Source: Rhodococcus jostii RHA1
GTDB lineage: Bacteria > Actinomycetota > Actinomycetes > Mycobacteriales > Mycobacteriaceae
Reading direction: 5' to 3'
NCBI RefSeq assembly: GCF_000014565.1
Contig: NC_008268.1
Location: 6,142,501-6,206,500 of the forward strand
DNA length: 64,000 nucleotides
The position numbers and the translations under genes are program-made. Positions 43,581 to 53,739 of the stretch are shown piece after piece. The number at the start of each line of letters is the position of its first letter. Positions within the stretch are counted from its first letter, which is position 1. The notes beneath the pieces are model-generated. The model made no database searches and was not told the DNA's origin. It saw nothing but the letters and a program-made list of their open reading frames with translations.

Positions 43581-44542
43581 TGTCCCGGCTGATCGACATC
43601 TCGCCGGACGGATACGAGCCGCACTCCATCCACTCCGACGAGCGGACGTGGACCGAGACCAACTGCTACCTCGACCTGTGGGTGGAGGTGCTCCACTCGC
43701 TCGGGCTCGATCCGGTGCCCGCCGCCGCGTGCGCGTTCGGCGCCCGGTTCGACGGATCACAGTGGACGTTCCTGAAGTTCAAGCCGGAGGATCTGTTCGC
43801 GCTGTACGGGATCGACGTGGGGGAGATGAACGTCTGGCGCCGGGTCCTCGACCACGTCGAGGACAACCTCGCTGCGGGAATGCTGTCGACCGTCGAGGTG
43901 GATGCGCACTGGCTCCCGGACACGGTGGGCACCGGGTACCGCGAGAGTCACACCAAGACGACGATCGTCGCGAACTACATCGACCGGGAGGCCGGTGCGC
44001 TCGAGTATTTCCACAACAGCGGGTATCACCGGTTGGCCGGTGACGACTTTCGCGGGTTGTTCGGGCTCGACGTCGCCGGGTCGGTGACCTTCACCCCCTA
44101 CGTGGAGCAGGTCCGGTTCGACGGGGACCCGGGGTACCGTCCGGCGCGCTTCGAGGCGGTGCTGCGTCATCATCTCGCCACCCGGCCGGACGGGAATCCG
44201 GTGCGCGAACTCGGCGAACGAGTGGTCGCCGACGTGCCCTGGATCCGCGACGCCGGCATCGACACGTTCCACCTGTGGACGTTCGGGGTGTTGCGGCAGT
44301 GCGGTGCCACCGCGGAACTGGCCGCCGACGTCTGCGAGTACCTCGAGCGCAACGGGTTCGCGGGGGCAGCGGCGTTCGCGCCGGGCTTCCGGGCGGTGGC
44401 GCAGGGCGCGAAGAGCGTGCAGTTCCAGATGGCGCGGGCCGCTCGCGGACGCAGTGTCGACCCGTCGGCGCAACTCGACGGCATGGCCGAGGCGTGGGAA
44501 CGGTCGGTGGGTGGCGTGGCGCGAATGGTCGGACGCGCGTAA
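43580..44542 (+). CDS. DUF1839 family protein, possible cysteine-dependent aminoacyl transferase
   Basis: 320 residues from the ATG at 43580, overlapping the ligase stop (TGATG). It matches DUF1839 over its length. The N-terminal TETNCYLDLWVEVLHSLG places a conserved-looking Cys at 29, and a later ESHTKTTIVANYIDREAGALEYFH places His at 124 and Asp at 136. That spacing recalls papain-like/C39-type folds and the BtrH acyltransferase, which takes an acyl group from a carrier protein. I infer that it may move the amino acid from the carrier protein to an acceptor. The family has no established function. The stop overlaps the next ATG (TAATG). Confidence 0.72.
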   Translation: MSRLIDISPDGYEPHSIHSDERTWTETNCYLDLWVEVLHSLGLDPVPAAACAFGARFDGSQWTFLKFKPEDLFALYGIDVGEMNVWRRVLDHVEDNLAAGMLSTVEVDAHWLPDTVGTGYRESHTKTTIVANYIDREAGALEYFHNSGYHRLAGDDFRGLFGLDVAGSVTFTPYVEQVRFDGDPGYRPARFEAVLRHHLATRPDGNPVRELGERVVADVPWIRDAGIDTFHLWTFGVLRQCGATAELAADVCEYLERNGFAGAAAFAPGFRAVAQGAKSVQFQMARAARGRSVDPSAQLDGMAEAWERSVGGVARMVGRA

Positions 44543-46947
44543 TGGATCTTCTCGCCGGCGCGCGGTGGCGTTGCGTGGCAACGGAACCGGGCTCGGTCAC
44601 CGATCCGTCGGGCCTGGCTTGTGTGCCGGGTCCGTGGTATCCCGCGCAGGTGCCGGGTACCGCGGCAGGCGCGATCCGGGCGACCCACGGCGTTGCGGCG
44701 GCGCGGGCGACGAAGACCGATGCGGTGGACTGGTGGTTCGTCACCGACGTGTCCGGCGGCGGCCCGGGGCCGTGGCGGCTCGAGTTCGACGGCCTCGCCT
44801 CGCACGCGCAGGTGTGGGCCGGCGAGGACCTCGTCCTGTCTTCGGAGTCGATGTTCGTGCCTGCCTCGGTCGAACTCGCCTCCCGCCCCGGCACGGTCAC
44901 GCTGGCGATCCGGTTTCCGTCGCTCGATGCCGCGCTCCGCCGCCGGCGGCCACGCGGACGCTGGCGGTCGTCGCTGGTGAGCGCGCAGGGCCTGCGCTGG
45001 GTTCGCACGAGCCTGCTCGGCCGCGCCCCGGTCTTCGGTGGTGTGCCGGCCCCGGTGGGTCCGTGGCGGGCGGTGCGACTGCGCGACCGCGCCGCGCCTG
45101 TCCTGTCGGACCGTCACGTGGTCACCGCCGTCGAGGACTGCACGGGCGTGCTGGACCTCGCCGTGCGTGTGCATCGTTCGGCCGGAGCTGCCCCCGTCGT
45201 GCGGCTCGGCGACCTCACCGTGGACGCGGAAATCGTGGACTTTGGGCGGGGCGCGCAGGAGATCCGCGCCCACGTGCGCGTCCCCGACGTCCGGTTGTGG
45301 TGGCCCCACACCCACGGCGCCCCCGCGACGTATCCGCTGAGCATCGTCCTGGGGGAGCACGTCGTCGACCTGGGTGCGGTCGGATTCCGCACGGTGCGCG
45401 CGGCGTGCGGCGACGGCGGATTCCGGCTGTCGGTCAACGGCGTCGACGTGTACTGCCGCGGCGCCGTCTGGACGCCCGTGGATCCGGTGGGGCTGGGCGG
45501 CCGGGATCAGGCTCGGGCCACCCTCGAGCGGGTGGTCGAGGCCGGCCTGAACATGGTCCGCGTGCCGGGCACGACGGTGTACGAGGACGCCGCGTTCTGG
45601 GACGACTGTGCCGAACTCGGTGTCATGGTGTGGCAGGACGTCATGCTGTCGACGTTCGACCCGCCCGACGACCAGCCGTTCCTGGACCTGCTGACCGCCG
45701 AGGTCGAGTCGGTGCTGCGGCCGCTGTCCGGGAACCCCGCGCTCACCATGTTCAGTGGAGGCAGCGAGACCGAACAGCAACCGGCGATGCTCGGACTTCC
45801 GTGGTCGCACATGACGGCGGTGCACGACGTGATTCCGGCGGTGGTCGGTCGGACGGCGCCGGGGTTGGTGCGGGTGTCGTCGTCACCGACCTCGCCGCCG
45901 GGCGACGACGCGCTCGCGACCCATGTGGGGACGGGTATCGCGCACTACTTCGGGGTCGGGGGATATCGGCTTCCGCTGTCCGACGTCCGCCAGGCCCGGG
46001 TGCGGTTCGCCGCCGAATGCCTCGCGTTCTCGATCCCCCCGTCGGACGCGGCGATCGAGGCCGAATTCGGCAGCCTCGCGGTCGCGGGCCACCACCCACG
46101 GTGGAAGGCGGCCGTGCCGCGGGACAACGGGGCCCCCTGGGACTTCGAGGACGTCCGCGATCACTACGTGCGGACGCTGTTCGGCGAGGAGCCGTCGACG
46201 GTCCGGTGGAGCGACCCCCAGCGGTACCTCGCCCTCGGCCGGGCCGCCGTCTGCGAGGCGTTCGCGGCGACACTGGGATACTGGCGGCGGCCCGATTCGG
46301 GATGCGACGGCGCGCTGGTGCTCGCGCTCCGCGACCTCGAACCCGGCGCCGGGTGGGGGCTGCTCGACTCCGACGGCAGGCCGAAGGCGCCGTGGTTCGT
46401 GATGCGGCGGATGTCGCTGCCGGTCGCAGTCCTCCTCGCCGAGGACGGATTGGACGGCCTGCGGATCGACGCGGTCAACGACTCCGACCACGAGGTCGTG
46501 GGGGAGTTGCGGGTGCAGGTGCACACCCGCACGGGTGCCCGGGCGTTCGACGTCACCGAACCGGTGACCGTCGCCGCGCACGCGGCCCGCCGGTGGTCGC
46601 TCGACACGGTGCTCGGGCGTTTCACCGACGCGACCCACGTCTACCGCTTCGGTCCCCGCGGCTACGAGAGCGTGACCGTCCTTCTGTCGAGTGAGGACGG
46701 TGTCGTCGCCGAGTCCGTTCACCTCGTCGGCGGACCGGCGCGCGCCCTCGAACGGACCGTCGGCCTGACGGCGGTGGCGCGGCAGACGGCGTCCGGCGAC
46801 TGGGTCGTCGACGTCGGTACCGACGGCGCTGCGCAGTACGTCCACCTCGAACTCCGCGGCTTCGAACCGGAGGACTCCTGGTTCCATCTGCCGCCGGGCG
46901 GAGCACGGACGTGCCGGTGCGCAGGACCGGGACAGCGGACGCGGTGA
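44542..46947 (+). CDS. GH2-family glycoside hydrolase, beta-mannosidase-like, probable C-terminal frameshift
   Basis: 801 residues with no signal peptide, so cytoplasmic. Domain order is the GH2 one: N-terminal jelly-roll, Ig-like domain, TIM barrel ([19 protein letters not shown] near 294–312; [15 protein letters not shown]) and C-terminal beta domains. The acid/base Glu is E409 in FSGGSE; the second Glu is E492 in [10 protein letters not shown]. Usual motifs are GNNE or GGNE and SEFG, so both sites are divergent but keep Glu. It closes the carrier-protein operon with a TAATG overlap. The reading frame ends in a Cys/Arg-rich tail, and the natural C-terminus seems to continue in another frame. 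Confidence 0.82.
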   Translation: MDLLAGARWRCVATEPGSVTDPSGLACVPGPWYPAQVPGTAAGAIRATHGVAAARATKTDAVDWWFVTDVSGGGPGPWRLEFDGLASHAQVWAGEDLVLSSESMFVPASVELASRPGTVTLAIRFPSLDAALRRRRPRGRWRSSLVSAQGLRWVRTSLLGRAPVFGGVPAPVGPWRAVRLRDRAAPVLSDRHVVTAVEDCTGVLDLAVRVHRSAGAAPVVRLGDLTVDAEIVDFGRGAQEIRAHVRVPDVRLWWPHTHGAPATYPLSIVLGEHVVDLGAVGFRTVRAACGDGGFRLSVNGVDVYCRGAVWTPVDPVGLGGRDQARATLERVVEAGLNMVRVPGTTVYEDAAFWDDCAELGVMVWQDVMLSTFDPPDDQPFLDLLTAEVESVLRPLSGNPALTMFSGGSETEQQPAMLGLPWSHMTAVHDVIPAVVGRTAPGLVRVSSSPTSPPGDDALATHVGTGIAHYFGVGGYRLPLSDVRQARVRFAAECLAFSIPPSDAAIEAEFGSLAVAGHHPRWKAAVPRDNGAPWDFEDVRDHYVRTLFGEEPSTVRWSDPQRYLALGRAAVCEAFAATLGYWRRPDSGCDGALVLALRDLEPGAGWGLLDSDGRPKAPWFVMRRMSLPVAVLLAEDGLDGLRIDAVNDSDHEVVGELRVQVHTRTGARAFDVTEPVTVAAHAARRWSLDTVLGRFTDATHVYRFGPRGYESVTVLLSSEDGVVAESVHLVGGPARALERTVGLTAVARQTASGDWVVDVGTDGAAQYVHLELRGFEPEDSWFHLPPGGARTCRCAGPGQRTR

Positions 46948-47009
46948 CCGGGCACGTGCGGGCGCTGAACTCGATGACCGTCGCACCGGTCGTGCAGGCC
47001 TCCACCTGA
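46911..47009 (+). pseudogene. Apparent out-of-frame C-terminal tail of the GH2 gene
   Basis: From 46911 the frame one base back from the annotated one reads [20 protein letters not shown] and ends at a TGA at 47007. This looks like the expected end of a beta-mannosidase ([11 protein letters not shown]), while the annotated frame ends [12 protein letters not shown] single missing G near 46911 would restore the longer product with 30-odd more residues. Confidence 0.5.
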
Positions 47010-47128
47010 TACGGACCCCGGTCCGTCCGTGTGCGATATCGACTAGGCTGGCTCAGTCCGCAACTGGCCGCTCGTCCCGGCCCGAGCTGTTCGCCGGCAG
47101 TTCGTCATCACTGCTCAGGAGTGCGTCG

Positions 47129-50100
47129 TTGTCTTCCCCGCTCATCGCTGCCGAGCCCTCGTCCGACACCCCGCTCGCCGGTCTGGCGAAGATCGCGCTG
47201 GGCGACGCAGTCATCGCGCAGGTGACCGAGGCTCTCGGACGCCATCACCTCGACATCGTCGCGCCCGGACCCGCCCGGCCGTTCGTGGCCGCGGCCCTCG
47301 CCGAGCGCACCCATCTGCTGCTGGTCACCGCGACCGGCCGCGAGGCCGACGACCTCACCGCCGAACTGCGGGAGATGATCGGCGACGCCGTCGCGCAGTT
47401 CCCGTCGTGGGAGACGCTGCCGCACGAACGGCTGTCGCCGAGCGCCGACACGGTCGGTCGCCGGGTGGAGGTGCTCCGCAGACTCGCGCGGCCGGACGAC
47501 CGCTCGTACGGGGCGCCGCTCCAGGTCATCGTCACCACCGTCCGGTCGCTGGTGCAGCCCATGGCGCCGGGACTCGGTGAGATCGAACCCGTCACGCTGC
47601 GCGTGGGCGTCGAGCACGACTTCGACGGGCTGATCCAGCGGCTCGTCGAAATGGCGTACACGCGCGTCGACATGGTGGGCAAGCGCGGCGAGTTCGCCGT
47701 CCGCGGCGGCATCCTGGACCTGTTCTCGCCCACCGCGGATCATCCCGTGCGCGTCGAGTTCTGGGGCGACGAGGTCACCGAACTGCGCGCGTTCTCCGTC
47801 GCGGACCAGAGGTCGCTGCCCGAACTCGACATCGACGCGGTGATCGCCCCGCCGTGCCGCGAACTGCTCCTCACCGAGGACGTCCGCGACCGGGCCGCGC
47901 AGCTCGCGGTCGACAACCAGGCCGACGCCGCGCTCGTCGAGATGCTCGACAAGATGTCGGCCGGCATCCCGGTGGAAGGCATGGAGGCACTGCTGCCCGT
48001 GCTGCGGCCGGGGCAACTGCAGTTGCTCACCGACGTGCTGCCCGAGAGCGCACACGTGCTGCTGTGCGATCCGGAGAAGATCCGGACGCGCGCCACCGAC
48101 CTGGTGCGCACCGGTCAGGAGTTCCTCGAGGCGTCGTGGACGGCGGCCTCGATCGGCGGCGCCGCCCCGCTCGACACCTCGGTGCTGAGGGGTGACGGAA
48201 TCGATCTCGGCGCCTCCGCCTACCGCTCGCTCAGCCAGGTCCGTGAATCCGCGGAGGCCAGGGGCCTGCCGTGGTGGACGCTGAGCCCGCTCGCGTCGGG
48301 CAACGGCGAGGAACTGGAGCTGGCGGTCACGCCGGCACCGCAGGTCCGTGGGTCCGACGACCTGCTGTCGGAACTGTTCGTGAGTCTGCGCGCCCACGTC
48401 ACCACCGGCGGGCGCGCCGTCATCGTGGTCGCGGGCGCCGGCACCGCGCATCGCGTGCTCGAGCGTCTGCGCGAGGCCGAGGTGCCCGCGGCTGAACTCG
48501 CGCCCGGCACCGAGCCCCCGCGGGGCCAGGTCGGGGTGCTGCGCGGTTCGCTCCACGACGGCCTGGTCTTCCCCGGCGACGACTCCACTGCCGGACTCGT
48601 CATCGTCACGGAGGCCGATCTCACCGGCAACCGGGTGGCCGCGGTCGGCGACGGCAAGAGGCTGCCGGCGAAGCGCCGCAACCAGGTGGACCCGCTGGCC
48701 CTGACCGCCGGGGACATGGTGGTGCACGACCAGCACGGCATCGGACGATTCGTCGAGATGGTCGAACGCACCATCGGCGGCGCCCGCCGCGAGTACCTGG
48801 TGATCGAGTACGCCGCCAGCAAGCGCGGACACCCGGGCGACCGTCTGTTCGTTCCGATGGAGTCGCTCGACCAGTTGTCGCGGTACGTCGGCGGCGAGTT
48901 GCCCGCGCTCAGCAAGCTCGGCGGTTCCGACTGGGCCAACACCAAACGCAAGGCGCGCAAGGCGGTTCGTGAGATCGCCGGTGAGCTCGTCCAGCTGTAC
49001 GCGGCGCGGCAGGCCGCACCCGGACATGCGTTCGGCCCGGACACCCCGTGGCAGAAGGAGATGGAGGACGCGTTCGCGTTCACCGAGACCCACGACCAGC
49101 TGACGGTCATCAGCGAGGTCAAGGCCGACATGGAGAAGGCGGTCCCGATGGACCGCGTCGTCATCGGGGACGTCGGCTACGGCAAGACCGAGATCGCGGT
49201 GCGGGCGGCGTTCAAGGCGGTGCAGGACGGCAAGCAGGTGGCCGTCCTGGTGCCGACGACGCTGCTCGCTCAGCAGCACCTGCAGACGTTCACCGAGCGC
49301 ATGGCCGCGTTCCCGGTGACGGTGCGCGGGCTCTCCCGCTTCACGGATGCGGGAGACTCCAAGGAGACCATCGCCGGCATGGCCGACGGCGAGATCGACG
49401 TCGTGGTCGGCACGCACCGGCTGCTGCAGACCGGGATCCGGTGGAAGGACCTGGGCCTCGTCATCGTCGACGAGGAACAGCGCTTCGGTGTGGAACACAA
49501 GGAGCACATCAAGGCCCTGCGCACCCACGTGGACGTTCTCACGATGTCGGCCACGCCGATCCCGCGAACGCTGGAGATGAGCATGGCGGGCATCCGCGAG
49601 ATGTCCACGATCCTCACGCCGCCGGAGGAACGGCACCCCATCCTCACCTACGTCGGCGCGTACGCCGACAAGCAGGTGGCGGCGGCCATCCGACGGGAAC
49701 TGCTCCGCGACGGGCAGGTGTTCTACGTCCACAACCGGGTCAGCTCGATCGACAAGTCGGCCCAGCGGATCCGCGAACTCGTCCCCGAGGCGCGGGTCGT
49801 GGTGGCACACGGGCAGATGAACGAGGACACCCTGGAACGGACCGTGCAGGGCTTCTGGGAACGCGACTACGACGTGCTGGTGTGTACCACCATCATCGAG
49901 ACGGGTCTCGACATCTCCAACGCCAACACGCTCATCGTCGAACGCGCCGATTCCCTCGGCCTGTCGCAGCTGCACCAGTTGCGCGGGCGCGTCGGGCGGA
50001 GCCGGGAACGCGGCTACGCGTACTTCCTGTACCCGCCGGAGAAGCCGCTCACCGAGACTGCCTACGACCGCCTCGCGACCATCTCACAGAACTCCGACCT

Positions 50101-50776
50101 CGGTGCCGGCATGGCGGTCGCGATGAAGGACCTCGAGATCCGCGGCGCCGGAAACGTGCTGGGCGCCGAGCAGTCCGGTCACGTCGCGGGTGTCGGGTTC
50201 GACCTGTACGTGCGGCTGGTAGGGGAGGCGGTCGAGGCGTTCCGGGCGGCGGCCGACGGCAGGCCGATCACGACGGAGGACGCCCCGAAGGAGGTCCGTA
50301 TCGACCTGCCCGTCGACGCGCACATCCCTCCCGACTACGTCACCAGCGACCGCCTCCGGCTCGAGGGCTACCGCAAGCTCGCGGCGGCCACCGAACTCGA
50401 CGGCATCACGGCCGTGGTCGACGAACTCGCCGACCGGTACGGACCGCTGCCCGAAGAGGTCCGCCGACTGGTCTCGGTGGCCAAGCTGCGCCTGCTGGCC
50501 CGCGAGTACGGACTCGAGGAGATCGCCGTGGTCGGGACGCAGCTGAAGATCGCACCGATGGCCCTGCCCGACTCGAAGCAGTTGCGCCTCAAGCGGATCT
50601 ACCCGAGCGCCCAGTACCGTGCCACCACCGGAATGGTGCAGCTGCCGCTGCCCCGGGCGGGGTCGGGCGGAATCGGCGCGGAGCGGGTGCGTGACGTGGA
50701 GTTGTTGCAGTACATCGCCGACTTCGTGGTCGCGCTGGACGGCAAGGCCGCCGGGTCCGTGGTGATGGAGGCCTGA
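47129..50776 (+). CDS. mfd: Transcription-repair coupling factor
   Basis: 1215 residues. Mfd removes RNA polymerase stalled at DNA damage and recruits UvrA. Order of domains: UvrB-like N-terminal modules ([18 protein letters not shown]), RNA-polymerase-interacting domain ([17 protein letters not shown]), RecG-like translocase with Walker [10 protein letters not shown] (about 677–685), DEEQRFGV (about 780) and SATPIPRT, then a C-terminal TRCF domain. A TTG at 47129 is the likely start, with AGGAG seven bases upstream; no better in-frame ATG or GTG is near. In mycobacteria mfd directly follows the TetR gene found here at 9886. Confidence 0.97.
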   Translation: MSSPLIAAEPSSDTPLAGLAKIALGDAVIAQVTEALGRHHLDIVAPGPARPFVAAALAERTHLLLVTATGREADDLTAELREMIGDAVAQFPSWETLPHERLSPSADTVGRRVEVLRRLARPDDRSYGAPLQVIVTTVRSLVQPMAPGLGEIEPVTLRVGVEHDFDGLIQRLVEMAYTRVDMVGKRGEFAVRGGILDLFSPTADHPVRVEFWGDEVTELRAFSVADQRSLPELDIDAVIAPPCRELLLTEDVRDRAAQLAVDNQADAALVEMLDKMSAGIPVEGMEALLPVLRPGQLQLLTDVLPESAHVLLCDPEKIRTRATDLVRTGQEFLEASWTAASIGGAAPLDTSVLRGDGIDLGASAYRSLSQVRESAEARGLPWWTLSPLASGNGEELELAVTPAPQVRGSDDLLSELFVSLRAHVTTGGRAVIVVAGAGTAHRVLERLREAEVPAAELAPGTEPPRGQVGVLRGSLHDGLVFPGDDSTAGLVIVTEADLTGNRVAAVGDGKRLPAKRRNQVDPLALTAGDMVVHDQHGIGRFVEMVERTIGGARREYLVIEYAASKRGHPGDRLFVPMESLDQLSRYVGGELPALSKLGGSDWANTKRKARKAVREIAGELVQLYAARQAAPGHAFGPDTPWQKEMEDAFAFTETHDQLTVISEVKADMEKAVPMDRVVIGDVGYGKTEIAVRAAFKAVQDGKQVAVLVPTTLLAQQHLQTFTERMAAFPVTVRGLSRFTDAGDSKETIAGMADGEIDVVVGTHRLLQTGIRWKDLGLVIVDEEQRFGVEHKEHIKALRTHVDVLTMSATPIPRTLEMSMAGIREMSTILTPPEERHPILTYVGAYADKQVAAAIRRELLRDGQVFYVHNRVSSIDKSAQRIRELVPEARVVVAHGQMNEDTLERTVQGFWERDYDVLVCTTIIETGLDISNANTLIVERADSLGLSQLHQLRGRVGRSRERGYAYFLYPPEKPLTETAYDRLATISQNSDLGAGMAVAMKDLEIRGAGNVLGAEQSGHVAGVGFDLYVRLVGEAVEAFRAAADGRPITTEDAPKEVRIDLPVDAHIPPDYVTSDRLRLEGYRKLAAATELDGITAVVDELADRYGPLPEEVRRLVSVAKLRLLAREYGLEEIAVVGTQLKIAPMALPDSKQLRLKRIYPSAQYRATTGMVQLPLPRAGSGGIGAERVRDVELLQYIADFVVALDGKAAGSVVMEA

Positions 50777-50780
50777 CCCG

Positions 50781-51647
50781 ATGACGGTGGTCCTGCTCGA
50801 CCCGTTGCGGCCGACGACGATCCCGATGGAGGCCGTCGGGGTGGTCGGTGACGGGGTGGAGTTCACCGACGAGGTACCCCAGGGCGTGCGGACCCTGCTG
50901 ACCGAAGCACCCGGGGCCGCCGTCCTCGTCAGTACCGACCCCGACCACCCCACCGTGCGCGAGTGGGTCGCATCGGGGTCACGCGTCATCGCGGCACCGA
51001 AGGTCCCGGGCGACAACCTCGTCGAGGCCGCCGAGGTGATGGACCGACTGTGGAGTTACGGCGGCTGGGAAGTGACGCAGACGCACCGCACCCTGTCGCA
51101 CTACCTCGTCGAGGAGACGTACGAGGTTCTCGACGCGATCGAGTCGTCCGAACGCGCTGACCTGCGTGAAGAACTCGGAGACCTGCTGCTGCAGGTCCTG
51201 TTCCACTCACGCATCGCCTCGGCGTCGGGCCATTTCGACGTCGACGACGTGGCCGCGACCCTGGTGGCCAAACTCGTCCACCGCAGTCCCCACCTCGGGG
51301 AGGACGTCGTCGGACCGATCGACATCGCGGAGCAGGAACGGGCATGGGAGATCCGGAAGGCGGCGGAGAAGGCGCGGAGTTCCTGCCTCGACGGCGTCGC
51401 GATGAGTCAGCCCGCGGCGTCCCTCGCGGCGAAGGTGATCGCCCGCGCGAGCAAGGCCGGCCTGCCGCCGGAGCTCGTGCCCGTGGAGATCGAGTCCGGT
51501 CTGGTAGCCGAGGCGGAAGCCGAGACGAGACTCCGGGCTGCGACGCACGCGTTCATCACCCGGATCCGGGCAGCCGAGAATGGGGCGCGTGCACAGGGCA
51601 AGTCCGCGCTCGGAGCAGCGGACTGGGCGTGTCACTGGCCGTCGTGA
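50781..51647 (+). CDS. mazG: Nucleoside triphosphate pyrophosphohydrolase MazG
   Basis: 288 residues, starting four bases after the mfd stop. The catalytic MazG core is in residues about 110–210: EETYEVLDAIES and REELGDLLLQVLFHSRIA hold the EExxE and ExxD metal ligands, followed by HFDVDDVAATLVAKLVHRSPH. The N-terminal 100 residues are an extra domain also seen in the actinobacterial protein. It hydrolyses NTPs, including oxidised ones, to NMP and pyrophosphate. Coupling to mfd is conserved in actinobacteria. After this gene the expected lpqU and eno do not appear. Confidence 0.93.
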   Translation: MTVVLLDPLRPTTIPMEAVGVVGDGVEFTDEVPQGVRTLLTEAPGAAVLVSTDPDHPTVREWVASGSRVIAAPKVPGDNLVEAAEVMDRLWSYGGWEVTQTHRTLSHYLVEETYEVLDAIESSERADLREELGDLLLQVLFHSRIASASGHFDVDDVAATLVAKLVHRSPHLGEDVVGPIDIAEQERAWEIRKAAEKARSSCLDGVAMSQPAASLAAKVIARASKAGLPPELVPVEIESGLVAEAEAETRLRAATHAFITRIRAAENGARAQGKSALGAADWACHWPS

Positions 51648-51774
51648 GAACGACCGGTCCGCGCGACCGCTCCGGTTTGCCGAAATGTAACTGAGTTGTA
51701 AGTCACTCCGCGTTAACTGGTGCACAAGAAACAAACTTGAGATAGGTTTATCCCTGCAAAGAAGACTGATAGTC

Positions 51775-51792
51775 GAAAACATTGATGTTTTC
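51775..51792. promoter_or_regulatory. Perfect 18-bp palindrome upstream of the second polysaccharide operon
   Basis: The 289-bp gap after mazG has no gene. It contains GAAAACAT (51775–51782), two bases, then ATGTTTTC (51785–51792), a perfect inverted repeat in otherwise GC-rich DNA, about 145 bp before the GT2 start. An AT-rich stretch with TTGAGA near 51738 precedes it. This is a likely operator for the operon from 51937 onward, or a short hairpin. Confidence 0.45.
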
Positions 51793-51936
51793 TGAACTGC
51801 GGGGGTTCGAACGGTCTCTGCTTCCTTTGCACGCTGCACGTGGTGAGGACATCACTCCAGACACGGGGTGGTCAGTGCTCGCATGGGACGACTGTGATGC
51901 TGCCGGGCCATTCGCCCGACGAGGAAAGACGGACAA

Positions 51937-52782
51937 ATGAGCCTCTACACGCCTGATCGCCTGGAACCCTCCGACGGTACCGACGTCGTGGGCGTCGACC
52001 AACGCAAAGGCGAAGATAACGGTCGCAACGACGGGGACGGGTCGCAGCGGCCGACGGTCACGGTCGTCGTGCCTGCCATGAACGAAGCCAAGAACCTCCC
52101 GCACGTTGCCGCGCGGATGCCGGCCGACATCGACGAGATCGTCTTCGTCGACGGACATTCCGTCGACGACACGGTCGAGGTGGCCAGGAGTCTCTGGCCC
52201 GACGCCACGGTCGTGACACAAAGCCGAAAAGGCAAGGGCAATGCCTTGGCCTGCGGTTTCCTCGCCTCCACGTCGGACATCATCGTCATGATCGACGCCG
52301 ACGGATCCACGGACCCGGCCGAGATCCCGCTGTTCGTCGGGGCACTCGTGGCAGGCGCGGACTTCGCGAAGGGAACGCGCTTCGCCGCCGGCGGCGGAAG
52401 CTCGGACATCACGTTCAGCAGGAAGCTCGGAAACAAGGCGTTGAACGCAATCGTCAACCTCAAGTTCGGGGCGTCGTTCAGCGATTTGTGCTACGGCTAC
52501 AACGCATTCTGGCGTCACCACGTCCCGGTGATGGCGCTGCCATCGGTCGACGCGACAGAGGCGCAGTGGGGCGACGGCTTCGAGATCGAGACGCTCATCA
52601 ACGTGCGAGTCGCCAACGCGGGTCTGAAGATCACCGAGGTCCCGAGTTTCGAACAGGACCGCATCCACGGCGAGAGCAATCTCAACGCGGTACGTGACGG
52701 GCTCCGGGTGCTGCGCACCATCAGGAGCGAACAGCGCACCCCCGCAGCGGACGTGTCCCCGGCCCCCGTCTCGCGAGGCTGA
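51937..52782 (+). CDS. GT2-type glycosyltransferase (dolichyl-phosphate-mannose synthase-like)
   Basis: 281 residues. After a polar N-terminal 40 residues comes the GT-A core: VTVVVPAMNEAKNLPHVAARM, IVFVDGHSVDDTVEVA, the DXD site IVMIDADGSTDPAEI, and KGTRFAAGGGSSDITFSRKLGN. This is the polyprenyl-phosphate-sugar synthase or initiating-GT2 subtype. It has no membrane helix. As first gene of the second polysaccharide operon, it may make a lipid-linked sugar donor or start the chain on a lipid. The ATG follows a GAGGAAAGACGGAC stretch. Confidence 0.88.
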   Translation: MSLYTPDRLEPSDGTDVVGVDQRKGEDNGRNDGDGSQRPTVTVVVPAMNEAKNLPHVAARMPADIDEIVFVDGHSVDDTVEVARSLWPDATVVTQSRKGKGNALACGFLASTSDIIVMIDADGSTDPAEIPLFVGALVAGADFAKGTRFAAGGGSSDITFSRKLGNKALNAIVNLKFGASFSDLCYGYNAFWRHHVPVMALPSVDATEAQWGDGFEIETLINVRVANAGLKITEVPSFEQDRIHGESNLNAVRDGLRVLRTIRSEQRTPAADVSPAPVSRG

Positions 52783-52788
52783 GCAACC

Positions 52789-53739
52789 ATGACGGTGTCC
52801 ACCCTCGTGTCCTGCTCCGTCGTGATCTGCGCCTACACCACCGAACGGTGGACCGACCTGTGCGCCGCAGTCGACTCGGTGCTCACCCAGAACGTGCCCG
52901 TGCTCGAGGTGCTGGTGGTGATCGACCACTCCGAGGAACTGTTCTCGCGTGCCGAACGGCACTTCGCCGGGCAGACCCGGGTGACCGTGCTGCGTAACTC
53001 CGGGTCGAAGGGGCTCTCCGGAGCCCGCAACACGGGCGTGCGCGCGGCCCGCGGTGACGTGATCGCGTTCCTCGACGACGATGCGCGCGCCGAACCCGAC
53101 TGGTATCGCGTGTCCGCCGCCCACTATTCCGACCCCGACGTGCTCGGCGTGGGGGGATTCGCCAGTCCCGTGTGGCCCGCGGACCGCCCCGTGTGGATGC
53201 CCGCCGAGTTCGACTGGGTGGTCGGCTGCAGCTACGTCGGCCAGCCGACACGTATCGAGCCGGTGCGGAACTTCATCGGCTGCAACATGTCTCTGCGGCG
53301 CACGGTGTTCGACGCCGTCGACGGGTTCAGCGACGGGATCGGCCGGGTCGGGAAGACACCGGTCGGGTGCGAGGAGACCGAACTCTGCATCCGGATCCGC
53401 GCCCACCAGCCCTGTGCGCAGCTGCTGTTCGACCCCGCGATGAGGGTGGCGCACCGCGTCTGCGACGACCGCACCACGTTCCGCTACTTCCTCTCGCGCT
53501 GCTTCCACGAGGGCGTGTCGAAAGCCCTGGTCGCCGATCTCGTCGGGGCCGGCGACGCGCTCAGCAGCGAGCGGGCGTACACCGCACGCGTTCTCCCGCG
53601 AGCTGTCGTCACGGGGATCGCATCCCCGCGGCACGGCGGGCTGGCCCGGGCCGGTGCCGTGGTCGCGGGGCTCACGGCGACCACTGCCGGCTACGTCCGC
53701 GGTCTCGTCGGTCTGCGATCGAAGCGGGTGACGGCATGA
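52789..53739 (+). CDS. GT2-type glycosyltransferase
   Basis: 316 residues. The GT-A core begins SVVICAYTTERWTDLCAAVDSVL, with VIDHSEELFSRA as the first acidic site, GLSGARNTGVRAARGDVIAFLDDDARAEPDW as the DXD region and an ETELCIRIRAH acceptor motif (ED/ET-x-L type). A weak hydrophobic stretch is near the C-terminus. The stop overlaps the next ATG (ATGA at 53736–53739). Sugar specificity unknown. Confidence 0.88.
   Translation: MTVSTLVSCSVVICAYTTERWTDLCAAVDSVLTQNVPVLEVLVVIDHSEELFSRAERHFAGQTRVTVLRNSGSKGLSGARNTGVRAARGDVIAFLDDDARAEPDWYRVSAAHYSDPDVLGVGGFASPVWPADRPVWMPAEFDWVVGCSYVGQPTRIEPVRNFIGCNMSLRRTVFDAVDGFSDGIGRVGKTPVGCEETELCIRIRAHQPCAQLLFDPAMRVAHRVCDDRTTFRYFLSRCFHEGVSKALVADLVGAGDALSSERAYTARVLPRAVVTGIASPRHGGLARAGAVVAGLTATTAGYVRGLVGLRSKRVTA

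Noticed and set aside
44304..46694. 796-codon plus-strand frame overlapping the GH2 gene
   Set aside because: Arg-rich composition without motifs; the GH2 frame holds conserved domains and coupled start/stop overlaps.
10555..47128. Mobile-element boundaries for the large insertion
   Set aside because: No transposase, integrase, flanking direct repeat or tRNA-end duplication was seen at the junctions, and tRNA-Gln at 9631 has no second partial copy that I noticed.
47108..49975. Long open frame of 955 codons on the minus strand
   Set aside because: It is antisense to mfd, has low-complexity His/Arg/Gly-rich composition and no recognisable motif. Such shadows are common opposite high-GC genes.
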